Source of the DNA: Perca fluviatilis
Lineage: Eukaryota > Chordata > Actinopteri > Perciformes > Percidae
Assembly: GCF_010015445.1 (NCBI RefSeq)
Contig: NC_053126.1
Coordinates: 11,630,169 to 11,694,168, forward strand
DNA length: 64,000 nt
Direction: 5' to 3'
A program made the position numbers and the translations under genes. Shown one piece after another: positions 47,606-61,194 of this stretch; position 1 is the stretch's first letter; every line of letters starts with the position of its first letter. Under the pieces are notes generated by a model. That model ran no database searches, had not been told where the DNA came from, and was given only the letters and a program-made list of their open reading frames with translations.

Positions 47606-48477
47606 ATTAAAACCTTGTCAATATAGACCAGTTTGAAAGTCTCCTATCCCTTCCCCTCGTCTTTACACACAGTTGAAAGATAAGCATTCATGTCTGTATT
47701 TCCATTAGAATCATAACCATTAATCGGTGCAGTGGATTGCTCCTCATATCATTTCATTTCTTTTCATTTTCATTATTTTCCATATGGGATAAATGTAAGC
47801 TTTGCATAGGCTAGAGTTTCTCACATGAAATGATGAACTTAACATATTGGCAAATATAGGAGAGCACAGAGATAAGGGATTTTTTTTGAAGAATCTTGGT
47901 CCTACTACTCTGGTTATCTTTTGTCTTAGTACAAGGAAAAGAGATAAAGGAAAGCACATTTGTTGACTATCGTTATTAACCCATTGCTCATGGTGCGCTG
48001 AAAGAGATGGAGAGAAAGGAAAAAGGAGAAGGTTGTTGCTGTGTTCTCTCCAGCTGTGAACAAACATGTATTTACACATAGCATACATGATTACTGCTTG
48101 GTCTCTGCATTCATGTACGTTTCTGCATTCGTTGCTAAGGTTTTTTTGTTTTTGTTTCGGTCATCGGACCCGACGTTGAAAACCATACAGAGCCTCCCCG
48201 TATACCGATACGCTGCGAAGACACTTTGACCAATTAACTGGCAACGGTTTGCCCTCTCCGCCTTGGAAAGTTTTGTGGGTTATGAGAAGATCCCATGTGG
48301 TCCGAAGAAAAAGGGGGTTGCTGAAAGATTCATAGAACCCTCGTTCAACATGCGTTTCCATGGCAACACAACCGTCTCTGGCTAAAAGAACCGAAGGCCT
48401 CAGTGCAGCACGGGGCCGCCACCACCTCAAAGACCCTTTGATATCTGTGTACACAGAGCAAGACTGACACACACACA

Positions 48478-48520
<43 letters not shown>

Positions 48521-49734
48521 TGCAGCTCGCCTTTTGCATATTCTTGTATTGTCTTGTAAAATTTCTGTTCTCATTTTGTCCCCCCCCCCCCTTGGAAATC
48601 AGTTTAATCTCATTCTGGTTTTGCAATAAACACTTGACTTGATTTCTAACAACTCAAAGGCAAACATTGTTTTCCTCATTTGAATTCAGCAAATGAGTTT
48701 AAACAGATTTACATGGCGTTACACAACTGATCAGATGTAATTACCTGGATATGGGCTATTTGGGCGAACGTGGGCAAATTGAGTTTTCAATGATCATCCG
48801 CAAATTTGTCCTCCCTCACACACATGCAATAACTAATTCAAATACGCTACCCTCCATCATGTGGGTGATTTGTTCAAATGTAACCACCAGTGGGATTGCG
48901 TGGAGGCTAGCTGTTCTTTTTTGACTTATTTAAGCTGAGGGACTTGTTTCATTCATTTTTCGTTTTATAAAGATGGTATGAAGCCTTTTTCATCTTTCCT
49001 CAAATTGCCTCTTGCCATCCATAGACTCAGGCACTGAACTGTCCACCCACGGTATGAGGTTCGCTCATTTCATAAATAACGCATCCTGCTAAGTGAAACG
49101 ATTTAGTGCACAAGCAAGACCAGAAATATTATTGCTGCATTTGATAGCCCCCAGCTAAGATTTGGGTGAGGTCTCACCGCATCTGTGCCTCACACAGCCA
49201 AGGGAGGAGGAGGGGGGACTCAGCAATATCTGCCTACAGTGCGTGTACGCTGAATAATAAAATGCTAAATTTGTCCATGCCTTGTGAGACAAGGCAATTA
49301 AATACTTAATGAAGTAATACGATGATCTACATTACTCAAGCATGTGTTGTCCGGATCGAAAAAAGTGAACTCTGAAGTGGAAATCGGGTACTCACTCTTC
49401 CCACGTATTAGTAAATGAATGGACATCAATTACCAAGCAGTGGATGAACCAAAAATAGTCTTATTAGGAAGATAATTAATGTATGGCTACTTTTACAGTT
49501 ATAATAGAAATGTTGACACCACTGCCCCGAGGAAGCAATCACATAGGCATGTTATGGGATTTGTGATAGTGACAGCTACGAAAATGTGAAAGGTGGATAG
49601 CAACTTTCTAAACACTTTACTTGTCCTTAGTCATTTTCTGGAGTTGTTGTGTTCAAACTTCCACCAGGAGCTGTGGAGACTAGGAAGGCCAGCAAGCAGT
49701 GAATAAAATACTGAATAAAGTGCAGAAGTTAGTC
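47606..49734. other. Unassigned sequence with a CA microsatellite
   Basis: (CA)n lies at 48467-48519 and a C10 run at about 48580. No exon was recognised. Confidence 0.4.
48467..48519. repeat. (CA)n microsatellite
   Basis: Two CA runs are separated by a CC interruption. Confidence 0.95.
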
Positions 49735-49742
49735 ATAAAAAG

Positions 49743-51180
49743 CAGGGCTCGACATAAGCAATGGCCCGGGACCAGTAAAAAAGTATGTCGGACTAGTTGA
49801 TTGGCCAGTGACTGTGGCTCTGTCTGCTGCATCAGCAAACGTCATACAGAGTGGCACGAAGTGTGTGAATGTTAACATTTCACATTTTCACCTCAGGTAA
49901 TTTGTAACCAATTCATTTGGATACAAGCGTTGCATTTTGGAAGATAGACGGGATTCTGAACAGCGATGCCCGCGCTGCGTGCGCACACACACAGCAGGTG
50001 TGTGTGCGTTACTTCACGCAGCACATGTAACTGACTGGAAACGTTACCGAGGATTATTTACCGCTGATGGCGCAGATGAACGAACGCTACACTCGTTACT
50101 GATTACATGATTAAAGAGTCAATACTCATCAATACCCACCTACCTGTCTACAGGCATAAACATGTAGAAACCGATATTTCTGTCTGCGCTGTCCACTCTT
50201 GTCCACCGCGCTGTGCAAACACAGCTCTACTCTGCAAATAACGACTTGAAAGATGTCGGTTTGTAGTCGAACTGTTTATCTTAATTTGCAACCAATCTTG
50301 AACTTTGGACAAACTCTTGTAAACGTAGCTGCTGTCTAAACGAGCCATCCTCTCCGCTGGAGCGGTAAACCTATGGATGTATTATAAGACCAAAACAAAT
50401 ACATGTGGCTACTTAATATGCACGTGAATGACGCCGTGTTCTTCATTCTTGATGATATTGCCGGTTGTATTATTTATTATTACTTATTTCAAATTAGGCA
50501 TACAGGACGAATGCTAGCCTGCTTATCAGTCCATTCATCATTACAGCTGCTGTTTTCCATAACTTTTCACTTCAGCCTCTTTGACAGTGGCCTGTTACAT
50601 TACATTTTAACAGGCCTTTCTTTCTGTAAGCATTTTCCACCAATCAGGACACTGATTACGTTTCAGTAATCAAGACTTTAACCATCACTCCTCAGTGAAC
50701 TGCCCCCTAATCTGAGATCATTTTCTAGTTAAGTAACCTATCTAGTTATCATTATGGATTTTCCATGTTTTTAGAGGTTTGCTTACACTAATGCATGTAA
50801 AAATATAGCATTAATTTAGTAAGAAAGTGAAAATATCAAACAAGAAGATGCGTATTAGGCATTTTATTTTCTTTATTTCAAAGTCTGGCCCCTGGAGTGC
50901 CTGCTTAAAAAAATTCTGTCCCTTGGAAAAATGTAGTTGATAACCCCTGGTCTAGCTTTGCTGCTCATGGCACAACATCCAGTGGCAGTGGCTAGCTGGG
51001 TTAGAACCATTTTCTGAAGCTTCATGGTAGGTGCGGCGTATATTTTCCTGCTTTTATGTCCTTTGCCAATCACGCGCCTATATTTCTTTCAGGGCCAGTA
51101 AAAATGTAGAATGGGCCAGCAAAACTCTGATCTACTGGCCCCGGGGGCCAGTGGAGATTTTTTTTTTATGTTGAGCCCTG
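49743..51180. mobile_element. hAT MITE, CAGGGCTCGACAT family
   Basis: Ends are CAGGGCTCGACATAA and TTATGTTGAGCCCTG. A perfect target duplication, ataaaaag, lies at 49735-49742 and 51181-51188. Subterminal GGCCCGGGACCAGTA and TACTGGCCCCGGGGGCCAGT are GC-rich and self-complementary. There is no transposase. Confidence 0.9.
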
Positions 51181-51188
51181 ATAAAAAG

Positions 51189-53270
51189 GTTTTAGCTCTT
51201 TGTTAAATTTTATACTGCTCCATCTTGACTTCGCACAAGCTCACTGCAATCTTGTTATTCGTTGCTCTAAACAGGAAGTGGCAAATTGCGTCACTGTTCC
51301 TTCACTTCGTTGCATTTTGTCGGAAGGCTTTTTAGCAGGGGCAGAGCCAGATGTAAACATTTGGGGCTTAGACCCAAACCTAGGGGGGTCCAGGGGCACG
51401 TTCCTCCAGGGATATTGTTAAGGCTGCTACTGCACTATTTTTCATATAAGTCATTTGAGATACTAGAATGCCTCCTAAATCATTTGGGAAATGCGTAAGA
51501 GTTGCCAAGGAAAATAATCATTCTGTAGAGCCTGCATCCTATTTTGTATCCAATTGTTCTCCAACTATCTTCGTCATTCTCAAACCATAACACAACAAAT
51601 GTTATTGATGACTCATTTTCACACTCCTGCCACCTAAAAGAGGCAAAAATTATCTGATGTTACTATTTTTAGGTTACATAACATAGGTAGGGTAGGAATT
51701 TGGCATAAACAGCATTCCAATCTTGAAACCTATTTTTGTTATACTATGCTGGAGTAGAGTTCACACCATGCATGTTTAGCTGACTGTACCTACCTGGGCT
51801 CAACCAGCTCTACTTTCTCGTTTGCTAAACACAACCATCCTGATTCTCACTGGAGAGATTAAGAGATTACAGACCTCTCTCGTGTGTGTCCGTGTGTGTT
51901 TGTGTCCTTGTGTGTGTGTGTGTGGTGTCCTTGTGACTGTGTGTGATGATATGGTGCGTGGGTAGGGCAACACGTGGTGGTCCTGTCTGTAAGTAGGATT
52001 TTTATTTCAGTTTTCAGGTTGTGCGTGTAGATCTGTTTTTGCCACATAGTGTTTGTGGAGTATTCAACCCAAGGCCACTGCGAGTGTTTCACTCGCATTT
52101 GCGTCTAAAACTTGTGCGAACGGTGCTAACTGTAAAATGTATTTAGGAGCATGTGTGCGAATGACCTAATGTTAGGGTATTTTCACACTTGCCGTTTTTT
52201 GCAGATGCGACGGCCAGTAGCGCCCGTGAACTGCACTACATTTCAGTTTTAATTTGTTGTTTCTGTCCATTACTGGCGCACATGATATAGCGTATCTCAG
52301 AGCCCCGCTTTCGGAACGTCATTATTTTGCAGCGAGCCTGCAACTGCAGTGAGCGTTGTCTGCGTGGGGTTTTGAAAAGTAACCAGAGTTGCAACCGCTT
52401 TATCGGAATTGCTATTCCTGTTAACTGAACAAGCTGTAAGCGCCCCGCCCGTACTCGTAAAACCGCTGTGTTTTCCTGTGGGTAAAGCGGTGGAGATGGA
52501 GGAATCTCTACCCTTGGCATTGCGCACCGCTCTGCGTTGCTGCCGAGCTCTGCATTTTTTAAAGTTCATATTATTTCAACTTTGACCTTCTTACCGTTGA
52601 TAATTCAAGGCGCAAAAGCCAGAAGTAATGACGTATACCTGCGGTTTTGCTCGCTCTGTGCTCTGCGCCCTACCTCGAAGTTTTACCTCTTATCATGTGT
52701 ATGCGGCTTAACAGAGGGGTTGGAGGAGAGTTGTAAACATAATACAACTTTTTTTTTCTGCCACATGGCATCGTTTTGTCATTGACTACATGCCATTTTG
52801 CAACACAGTAATACAACAGAGACCTTATTTATTAATATTGATTGATTTCAATATCGATCGATCCAACACCAAAGATTCAAGACTCCAAAGACAAAAGAAT
52901 AATGGTAATGGTAACCGTAATGGACAATTCCGCCTCCAACCTGTAGGGGGACCGAAGAGGGAAAGTGCTTTGGTGCCTACTGTAAAGGTGCTGTTGACAA
53001 GTAGCTAATGCTAATGCTTGTTCTATAACGTTCGCTAATTCTTAGTGGGTAACATAGGATTACGACATCGTTCGATACGCTCAGTTATTTTTTAGTATGA
53101 TTGTTTTGACCACGGTTAACTCTGGGCTAATGTAGAGATTCTACGTGTTTCAGAATCTCTGAAGAAGGAGAGGCTGGGGTCCAAATGAAGGGTTAACACA
53201 AAGATTTATTAATAAAAATGATAAGTCAAAATACAGAGAATGCGCTGCGGCGGGCCTTGAAAATAGTTGC
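51189..53270. other. Unassigned sequence
   Basis: GT-rich stretches lie at 51880-51950. A segment at 52815-52870 (ATTGATTGATTTCAATATCG) resembles 63380-63410, suggesting an old shared repeat. Frames at 52236-52569 on the minus strand show no domain. Confidence 0.4.
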
Positions 53271-53274
53271 TTAA

Positions 53275-53969
53275 AGTGCCCATATTATGAAAAAATCACT
53301 TTTCTGGGATTTGGGGTGTTCTTTTGTGTCTCTGGTGCTTCCACACACATACAAACTTTGAAAAAATCCATCCATGCTGAGATACGGTTTCTGAATGTGT
53401 CCTGCCCGGTCTCCTAGTAGGCTGTTCAAAATCCGCACGGACTGTGACGTCACAGTCGAAATGAGCTAGCTAACCACAACCGTTAGCTCGTTAGCATGCT
53501 AACCGTTAGCATTAGCATGCTAACGCTAATGCTAACGCTAGCATGCTACGTCGTTCTCAATAGCAAAGCACTGCTACAACACACACAAGTTCACCATAAT
53601 CTACAAAGAACTACTTACATGTGCTCCCTCATTTAGAAGTCTCCAAGCTAATCCTGCCTTGTAACTGACCAAAGTTGGAGAAACAGGCTTTCTTTTACTG
53701 TCTCTAGAGTTAGCTAGCTGACATGATCTACATCTGAGCTACTGAGCGATGTGCGAGTGCAATCAAAGATAGTACAGAAGAAGAAGAAAATAGTTCTCAC
53801 TCTGTAGCTAAAACAGAAACCAGGTGAAAAGAGGATCTGCAGCAGTGAGAGAGAGCTGTGCGGGCTACAACAAAAATATGGTGTTTTTGAAAATTAAACC
53901 ATGTAAACCTATTCTGGTACAATCTTAAAATACAGTTATGAACCTGAAAATAGGCATAATATGGGCACT
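53275..53969. mobile_element. piggyBac-like MITE, copy 2 (inverted relative to 25811)
   Basis: TTAA occurs at 53271-53274 and 53970-53973. Ends are AGTGCCCATATTATG and CATAATATGGGCACT. It is collinear with the reverse complement of 25811-26521, including the GTTAGCATGCTAAC palindromes (53480-53550). Confidence 0.9.
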
Positions 53970-53973
53970 TTAA

Positions 53974-55152
53974 CCCTAAAGTTCCCACATCTCTTTCGCC
54001 CGGAACCCCTGTCAGCCCCCTGCTTTATTACTCCAATCCCAGGAGCGGTTACTTTTCTCCTTCGTGAGTAAGAGCCTTCCTCATAGGCTCTTTGTTGGCA
54101 TGGTGACAGGTTGGACGCATCTTGTTGGTTTCTTCGCTGTCCAATTAGGAAGGACATGCCCTAAACTCTGCCCCCTAGGGGTCATTTGCACATACTGATG
54201 AATAGGTTCTAGCATGCAGATGTTAAGTCTTACAAGTTTACAGGAATTAACATTCTATTGTCCTAACCCAGACTAAAGCACCAGGAGGTTGGAGACTGAA
54301 GGAAGCAGAAGGTTATTTCCTGCTGTGTAGCAGAAGGATTCTCTTTATATGATAATAGTTGGTTTTAATCTAATCTATCTGCAAGAGACAGGAAAATAGG
54401 GGGAGAGGAAGGGTCTGTCTTTACCTATTGTTTACAGAGACAAAAGGTGGTGACTGTGATAACCAAATCAGTCTCGACATCAGCAGTTATATAGATTCAT
54501 TCCTATTTTCATAACCCGGTTGCAGCATACAATTTATTACTTAAAGCATAAAACATACATGGTTATTAAAATCAGCACTGTGACAACTTTATTTTACTCA
54601 ACACTAACCCACAAATTCATCAGTAACGTTGACTGTATAGCCTAGATAGACGACTGATCTAATGGTAATTTAGCCAGCTAGCACACCCCTGTCTGTCTGC
54701 CTCACTCTCCCGGCGCTGCAAGGCTTCAGTCGGGATGAGAGCTGACAACAGCCACAGTCAGCCCCCAGCCAGCTAGCAGTTAGCACTTTACTCCGGTGCT
54801 AAGGACGCTAACAGCAGTTTACTGAACCGTCGGGAAACAGACCAGAGTCAGAACAGCGGCCATTCGTAACGTTACACCTCCGTTAGCGTTACCGGTGACC
54901 CCCTCCCCCTTCGCTTTTAGCCGTCTTTACAGTTAGCTAAATTTACCCGACAAAAGGGGCATAAGAAATTTAAAGATGTGGTAGCATTGGATCTGGACGG
55001 GAAGGATAACTCTGGGAGTTGGAAGGGGTGTGTCGCGGTTCGTGGATCTGAGTGTCGCGATTTCGGTTTCATAACTCATATCGTTAGCCCTACTTCATAA
55101 GGTTTTGTATTTATATCACGATTGCAATATTGTAAAACTAAGCTACGAGTTA
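53974..55152. other. Unassigned sequence
   Basis: No exon was recognised. It includes GTTAGC/AACGTTA-rich stretches (54780-54920). Confidence 0.4.
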
Positions 55153-55161
55153 CTGTGCACC

Positions 55162-55441
55162 AGTGGTGTAGTCTAGTTTTTGGTAGTGAGTGTACTGTGA
55201 CTGAGCGACACCCCATACGTTTTTTTGTAACGTTACCACGTACAGTATATCATCAGCCTCATCTGGCTCCTTTTCTGTAGTCTCTGCATGTTAACGTCTG
55301 CTGCAGTGTCCCTCGACGCGCCAGTAGGTTCAGGGGCAGGCTTACGAAAACACTAAAAGAGTAGTTTAAATTCACTTTTCGTTCTCCTTTAGTGATTATA
55401 GTAATTTAATATTTGCGCAGAGAATGACCGCCAAGCAACTG

Positions 55442-55475
<34 letters not shown>

Positions 55476-55635
55476 CCTTAGTGACTTGCAACACGGACAG
55501 GGTGAATTTATGAACGCAAACAATCGTCGTTACGTAACGTTATCTTGCACTTTTGTAAGTGGGTATACGGAAATCCTTGTCCTTTCCTAGTGGCTATACG
55601 GCGTACACCTGCATATCACTTAGACTACACCACTG
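55162..55635. mobile_element. hAT MITE, CAGTGGTGTAGTCTA family
   Basis: It begins at 55161/55162 with CAGTGGTGTAGTCTA and ends TAGACTACACCACTG. A perfect target duplication, ctgtgcac, lies at 55153-55160 and 55636-55643. It contains a (GTT)n microsatellite (55443-55475). Confidence 0.9.
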
Positions 55636-55643
55636 CTGTGCAC

Positions 55644-57146
55644 CAACAGTAATAGCAGTTACCTTATGTAAGTCACTCTATAGCTGACTGGATTGAGTTG
55701 TCCAGAGGTCTGTCTGGTTTGAGTGGGACATTTGTTGTACAATGACAATAAATTAACCTTGAATCATATACAATTAAAAGCAGTTTAAAGTATACATAAT
55801 TACATCATTATTAAATAGTTTAAAGCAGAAATAAAAGCCTAGTATACTTTTTCTATTCAAATAAATGAAATCACTTAGCTTGTAATTGACTCATCGTATT
55901 CCCTTTTATTAAAAAACACTTTATTTGATACACTTTCATTGCACCCCTAAAATTCTTTATGCAATTTTTCACCTTAGTAGCATACGTGCTCCTTGGAGGA
56001 AAAAAAAAAAAGCATCAAGCCCTGTTTTCACACAATCACAGATATCACCCAATGCTGAACTGTGGTTGTAACGTGCACTTTTGCCTGTTCACATTTGTGT
56101 GTGTTCACAACAGTATATTTCTGTGATTGTATTTATGAATGACCCTTTAGAAAGCCATAAGTTGCTTATTTGTTGGGGCTGTTTACCTCTCTAATGGAAG
56201 AACCCCAATTATATGTTTGCTTCTCTGCTGCTGTTTTTCATAATGCATATTTTAAAAAGGATCCCAGAATAAGGAACCAGCTGTAAGTCATTTAATGCTG
56301 CTTTAGGGCTTTAAATTATCATCCCACACTGATAAAGACTCATGGACTGAAAGCAGATCTTACCTTTCTCATCTCCAGATCTGACATCCATGTCTGCTGC
56401 ATGTTTCTGATTCAGAGTTATTATAGCTTGTACGGCAGAACAGATCACATCTTTAATAAGGTGTAAGAATCCCTAAATTTCTAACTGTGTTTGGAGTTTG
56501 GATTGAACTTTGCCTCGGTGACGACTAGAGATGGATGATGACGTCAAAAGAGGAGGACATGTGATGTCGGGCAGAACTTCAGCTTGAAGAGAGAAAAAAT
56601 CCCAAAAGCTCAAGGACACAAGACATGACGACAACCTCTCTCAAAGCCTTTTGTATCAGATGTGAAGATGAGTTCTTTTATACACGCATTAATATAACAA
56701 AACGTGATAAACTCTCAGGAACAGTGATTGTACAGCGCACCAGAGAAAAGTTTAGGGTTGCAGTGACATCTGCTGTCGTTTGTTGAGAATTGCAGTTCGG
56801 TTTCCTTTTTGCAGTGGCCATTGGACCGCAACATACAGCGTTTCACATGCATTCGGAGAGCCACCTGTTTTGCTGTGAGACCTTATGATGCTTGTTGTTA
56901 TAAACGTCACTCAAAACTGTAACCACTGCATCTTATATGCCCCTGGTATTTTACACAATGTCGGCTGAAAGCTTCACTCTTTGATATCTGTGTACGCAGT
57001 TTGTTATTAGCCGACATAGTCAGTTCAGTATGTCCCTGTTCACCATACAGTACATTCAGTAGCTTATCATCAAGACTCGAGGTGCGAGGATCTACCCTGA
57101 TGCGTCGGATGGTTTCTGGGAAAAAAATCCTTCCTCCAGATGAAAC
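55644..57146. other. Unassigned sequence
   Basis: No exon was recognised. Close to its end (56960-57146) the sequence may already belong to the retroelement that follows, but I cannot read its protein there. Confidence 0.4.
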
Positions 57147-57659
57147 ATGCTTATTGATTTTTCGAAAACTCCCCAGGCACAGGAAGTCTCCACCATAAAG
57201 GGTCAAATAGTGGGGTGTGTTCAAACCTACAAATATCTTGGAACAATCATTGACAGCAAACTGTGACGCTGCGTATATAAAAAAAAAAAAAATAGGGAAA
57301 GCAGCGATTGTTTTGCCTGAGAAAACTGTCCTCCCTCCACATTGACAGAACATCGATGACCCTATTTTAGCGTGCTTTGATTGATCCGTTTTGTCTTTTG
57401 CCTGGTGTTATGGTTTGGGAAGTTTGACCGTCTGAATCAAATTGTGAAGTGGTCCAGTAGGCTGATGGGAAAGCCACAGCTCAACCCAGAATCCCTGTAT
57501 TCTAAACAGTTCTTTTGTAACTATTTTGAAAGACCACTTCCACACTTTACATTGTGAATTTCAGCTCCAACCATCGGACGCAGGTATAAAGTACCAGCCT
57601 GTAAAACTAAGCGATACAGAAACAGCTTTGTCCCAGTGGCAATACATTATATTAAATAA
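57147..57659 (+). pseudogene. Non-LTR retrotransposon reverse-transcriptase C-terminal remnant
   Basis: The plus strand encodes MLIDFSKTPQ, then VQTYKYLGTIIDSKL, the conserved block after the RT thumb in CR1/L2-type elements, and ends at TGA near 57270. After frameshifts come LRKLSSLHIDRT and, near the end, GRRYKVPACKTKRYRNSFVP followed by TAA at 57657-57659, the usual C-terminus of these proteins. It has an A13 run at about 57280 and several stops and shifts. It is 5'-truncated and dead. Confidence 0.75.
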
Positions 57660-57778
57660 TTGGTAGCAATACAGGTCCACTGTCTATTTATTTTTATTTC
57701 TTTATTTGGTCTGCGGAACTATTAATTTATTGTATTTTGTTAGTAATTCGCAATGTTGTCTCCGCGTTACATCCTACT

Positions 57779-57781
57779 GTG

Positions 57782-57822
<41 letters not shown>
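57779..57822. repeat. (GT)n microsatellite
   Basis: (GT)n with one TTTG interruption. Confidence 0.95.
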
Positions 57823-59547
57823 TGTGTGAGAAAGGAGGCTGACCCACTCAACACCCACTGTAAACCAAATTTACTTATCAATAAAGTTAGCTTGACACAG
57901 AACCATCTGAAAAGGCATCATTGGAAACTGTTTTGGAAAAGCGCAGGCACTTTCAAAGAATACCTGGCAGGTGACTGGATGAACCACCTGTCTATCAAAC
58001 TCTTGCTGAAGCCAGTCGTGAAGTGCAAAAACCTCTTTTCCATCGAGAAAAGCTTTCAGTGCTGATATAACTGACATTTTTGCATCACGCTAACCTCATT
58101 GTTGTTTTGAGCGAACCCTCCGCCCAGCTCACCCACCTAAACCACGCCGGGGCTGCCTGTAGCTCCATACAGGACGCTGATTGGCTAGCGGTTCTGATCC
58201 TGACAGGATGGATTTTCGTTGCGATATGTGATCCCGAGATCTTTGCGTGGTCTTGTATATTGCGAAGATCCAGCTGCTGGTACGGGTAAGCAGGAGTAGA
58301 GTAGTGTGTTTTTATTTTTTCATCATAAACCAGAATAGAGAGAGAGAGAGCGCCGCGATGCCTCCTTTTGAGTACCTAATGAAAGAAGACTTTCTTAACT
58401 CCTTAAGTTTCTCTGTGAAAGATTTTAATGGGAAATGATCTTCTAATAGCTTCCCGCTGCCCCTCTTCCTCACTTCCTGTCTCCTATGTCACCTCCATCC
58501 ACCACTCCCTTTTGTCTTGTCCCTCCCTTTACTCCCTCCCCATCTCCCCTTGACTCCTGTCTTCTCCCTCTTCGCTTCCATGGCTGTGCAGTGGGGCTCT
58601 CTCCCATGAAGCCTGTCCCACGCTGAGGGCCTCGCCAATTAAAGGCTGTCATGTTTGCTCTCTGGTGGAGCTGCCATAAGTGGTTCAGACAATTTGTATT
58701 ACAGAAGGTCTATCTCATGCATGGCTGAGCTGGGTGATGGGGCCTACTTGAGCTAATAGGCTGTGGACTCCAGAGCCCACAGACTCTGAGCACTCCACAA
58801 CTGGAGGGCTTAAGTAGGTGCTAGTTAAATGCAGTATTCAGACTGGACAGAAATTACATGGTGTCACAAAATGGCAGATATATGCATGTACAAGCGGAGG
58901 TGATCCATGCACATAAAAGGCAAACTGAGGAGGCACACAGCCACACACAATTTTTTTAGTTTTGTGCTTCAGATCTTCCCTCGCTTTCTCTTCTGTGCCA
59001 GGCCCTCTGTTTGCTGCTTTATGCCATCCAGTTTACATTAATTGGACAAAGCACTACAGATCACCTCTCATTACTTTAACTGACAGGACCGGTCTTGGCT
59101 GCTTTGTGAGAGGAAAAACTGCAAGACAGAGGAGAACATGGGTGGGAGCTGTGTGTGTGTGTATGTGATTGTGTGAGCTGGCGTGAAAAGGTGTTAAAAC
59201 TAAATGTGATGTTTAGCCAATTTTCAGGTTGTGATAATTAACAGTATAATTTGCACTACAGTGAAAGAGGGGCTTGCCATTCATAAATTATATTTGTTTG
59301 TGCTGTTGGTGCTCTAGATGGGTATGGGGGCTGTGTGATTGCCCACATATTGCTCATTTATTTGTTTATTGGTGTATTTCTGTCCAATCTCCTCAGGTGG
59401 TTGCCGAAGGGGTTTGTGGGAAAGGTCAGCCTATCTGCATAATTTCCCATTACTGGTAATACGGGAAGTGCTTGGATTCAGGCAGGCGGCAAGTCAAATG
59501 ATGAGATATTCTTATTTCATGTGCCTCTAAATGAATTGTCACTCACC

Positions 59548-59579
<32 letters not shown>

Positions 59580-59683
59580 GTATGTGAATGAATCTGTGTA
59601 ATGGAAATATGCGTGTGTATATGCTTGTGTGTGCATGTAATATGAGTGCTGAACATGACCTCTTAACACACACACACACACAT

Positions 59684-59706
59684 CTATCTATCTATCTGTC
59701 TGTCTA

Positions 59707-59743
<37 letters not shown>
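59684..59743. repeat. (TCTA)n(TCTG)n tetranucleotide repeat
   Basis: A compound run preceded by (CA)n at 59667-59682. A frame across it (SIYLSVYLSVCLSV-like) is an artefact. Confidence 0.95.
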
Positions 59744-59744
<1 letters not shown>

Positions 59745-59795
59745 CAGAAAAACGTGATTATACGATCGCATAATTCAATGCATGATCAGCCAAAG

Positions 59796-61194
59796 TATAG
59801 ATTCATGCAGGGCCGCATTTTTTTCAAATATGCCGCGAATTTTGCCCGCATAAATTGCTGATTTCCGCACAAAATATCACGGTGCATGCATGATTTCATA
59901 ATCCCCGCATTTTCGTTTGCAAAGAAGTCACATATATCTTAGCAGAAAGTTGAAATTTTTTTACTTCACACAAGAGCAGCCATTTTACCCTGTTGCCATG
60001 GGAGCGTTATGAAGTGTCGTAATTGATGCATCGTGAGAACATCATCGAAAAGCATGGTGTTGGCGGTTGAATTTGACATGTACTTTGAGCATGACTTTTG
60101 AGTCTCTTAAGTTGGTATCCAATAAGAAAGCTATCTTAGTATCTGATGTCTACCGGTACTCAAATTTCTTTAAGTGCTCCTGCTGTCTATATTAACTTGA
60201 TTTTTGAAAGTCTGTCTCTTTTGTATCTTTATTTCCCTCTGTTTAGACTATTTCATTTTACTTTAATATTATTTGTATATATTTTTTGTATCTTATTTGT
60301 TTTATTTAGTACCCAATGGCTGAGATATCTGTAAATATTTTTGGAAATTAAGTTTAAAAAGCAGGGTGTTGGGGGAATCACTTTTCTTCTCTTTTTCATC
60401 AAACCGCGGTTTTTGCAAGTTCCACTTAATTTTTGCAAGTTCCCTTAATTTTTGCAAGTTCCGCAATTTCATCACATAAAATTGCATAAAATATCCGCAT
60501 ATTCCATGGCATTTTTAGAAAGCGTGCGTGTAATCGGATTTTGCCCTCAACAATCACAAAAAACTCCGCATTTTCTGGGACTGAGATGGAGATATATATA
60601 ATAAGGCTGAGCAATTTTATGGAACTGCGATATAAATGATATTTTCCCCAGAAAGTGTCGATTTTTAAGCCGCGACTATCGATACATAAGTCCATTCAAA
60701 TACCCCGTGTGTTGCCCGTTTGCGGTGCCATTATTGCTAATGACTGTAAACCGTCTTGTGAGCCATCTGACAGTTAAATTTCTGATTTTCAAATATAAAA
60801 AATTGGCATTGTCAAATGCTTACAATTTGTGTGTGAAAGTATCTGCAGTTGAACATGGGCATTAAATTAGTTTAAAGTGGCATGAAAAATGGCATGAAAA
60901 AGCATGAAATAAGATTTTGCTGATACCTGTAGAAACCCTGTTATAGCTCATTACTTTTAACGTTAAGTCAATGGACAACAAACGGCGTTGATAAACACGC
61001 TATAAAAGCCGATCATGTGGTTAATAGCACGCCACAAAATGGAAATACCTGAATTGGCGCGGTCATACATACGGTTATTTCATGAGATCAGTCTGCATAG
61101 ATGGTGAATGTCATTGGTTGTATCACTCAATGAGGCACATTGTGCAAGTGTTCTAAATATATTGATCGCTTCACTTTTTTCTTTTCCTGCTTAG
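59796..61194. other. Old AT-rich repeats upstream of the DUF4806-like gene
   Basis: Between 59805 and 60590 words such as CCGCATTTT and TTTTTGCAAGTTCC recur, suggesting a decayed transposon. At 60601-60690 a GCTGAGCAATTTTATGG...CGATAT stretch resembles the left end of a hAT MITE without a visible partner. Upstream exons of the gene at 61195 are not recognised here. Confidence 0.3.

Larger units (their letters stand above)
57660..59795. other. Unassigned sequence with microsatellites
   Basis: (GT)n lies at 57779-57822 and 59556-59580, (GA)n at 58334-58350, and tetranucleotide repeats at 59684-59743. A CpG-richer stretch at 58100-58290 looks repeat-derived. No exon was recognised. Confidence 0.4.

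Noticed and set aside
56907..57353. 148-codon minus-strand ORF
   Set aside because: It runs antisense through a clear non-LTR retrotransposon remnant and has no domain of its own.
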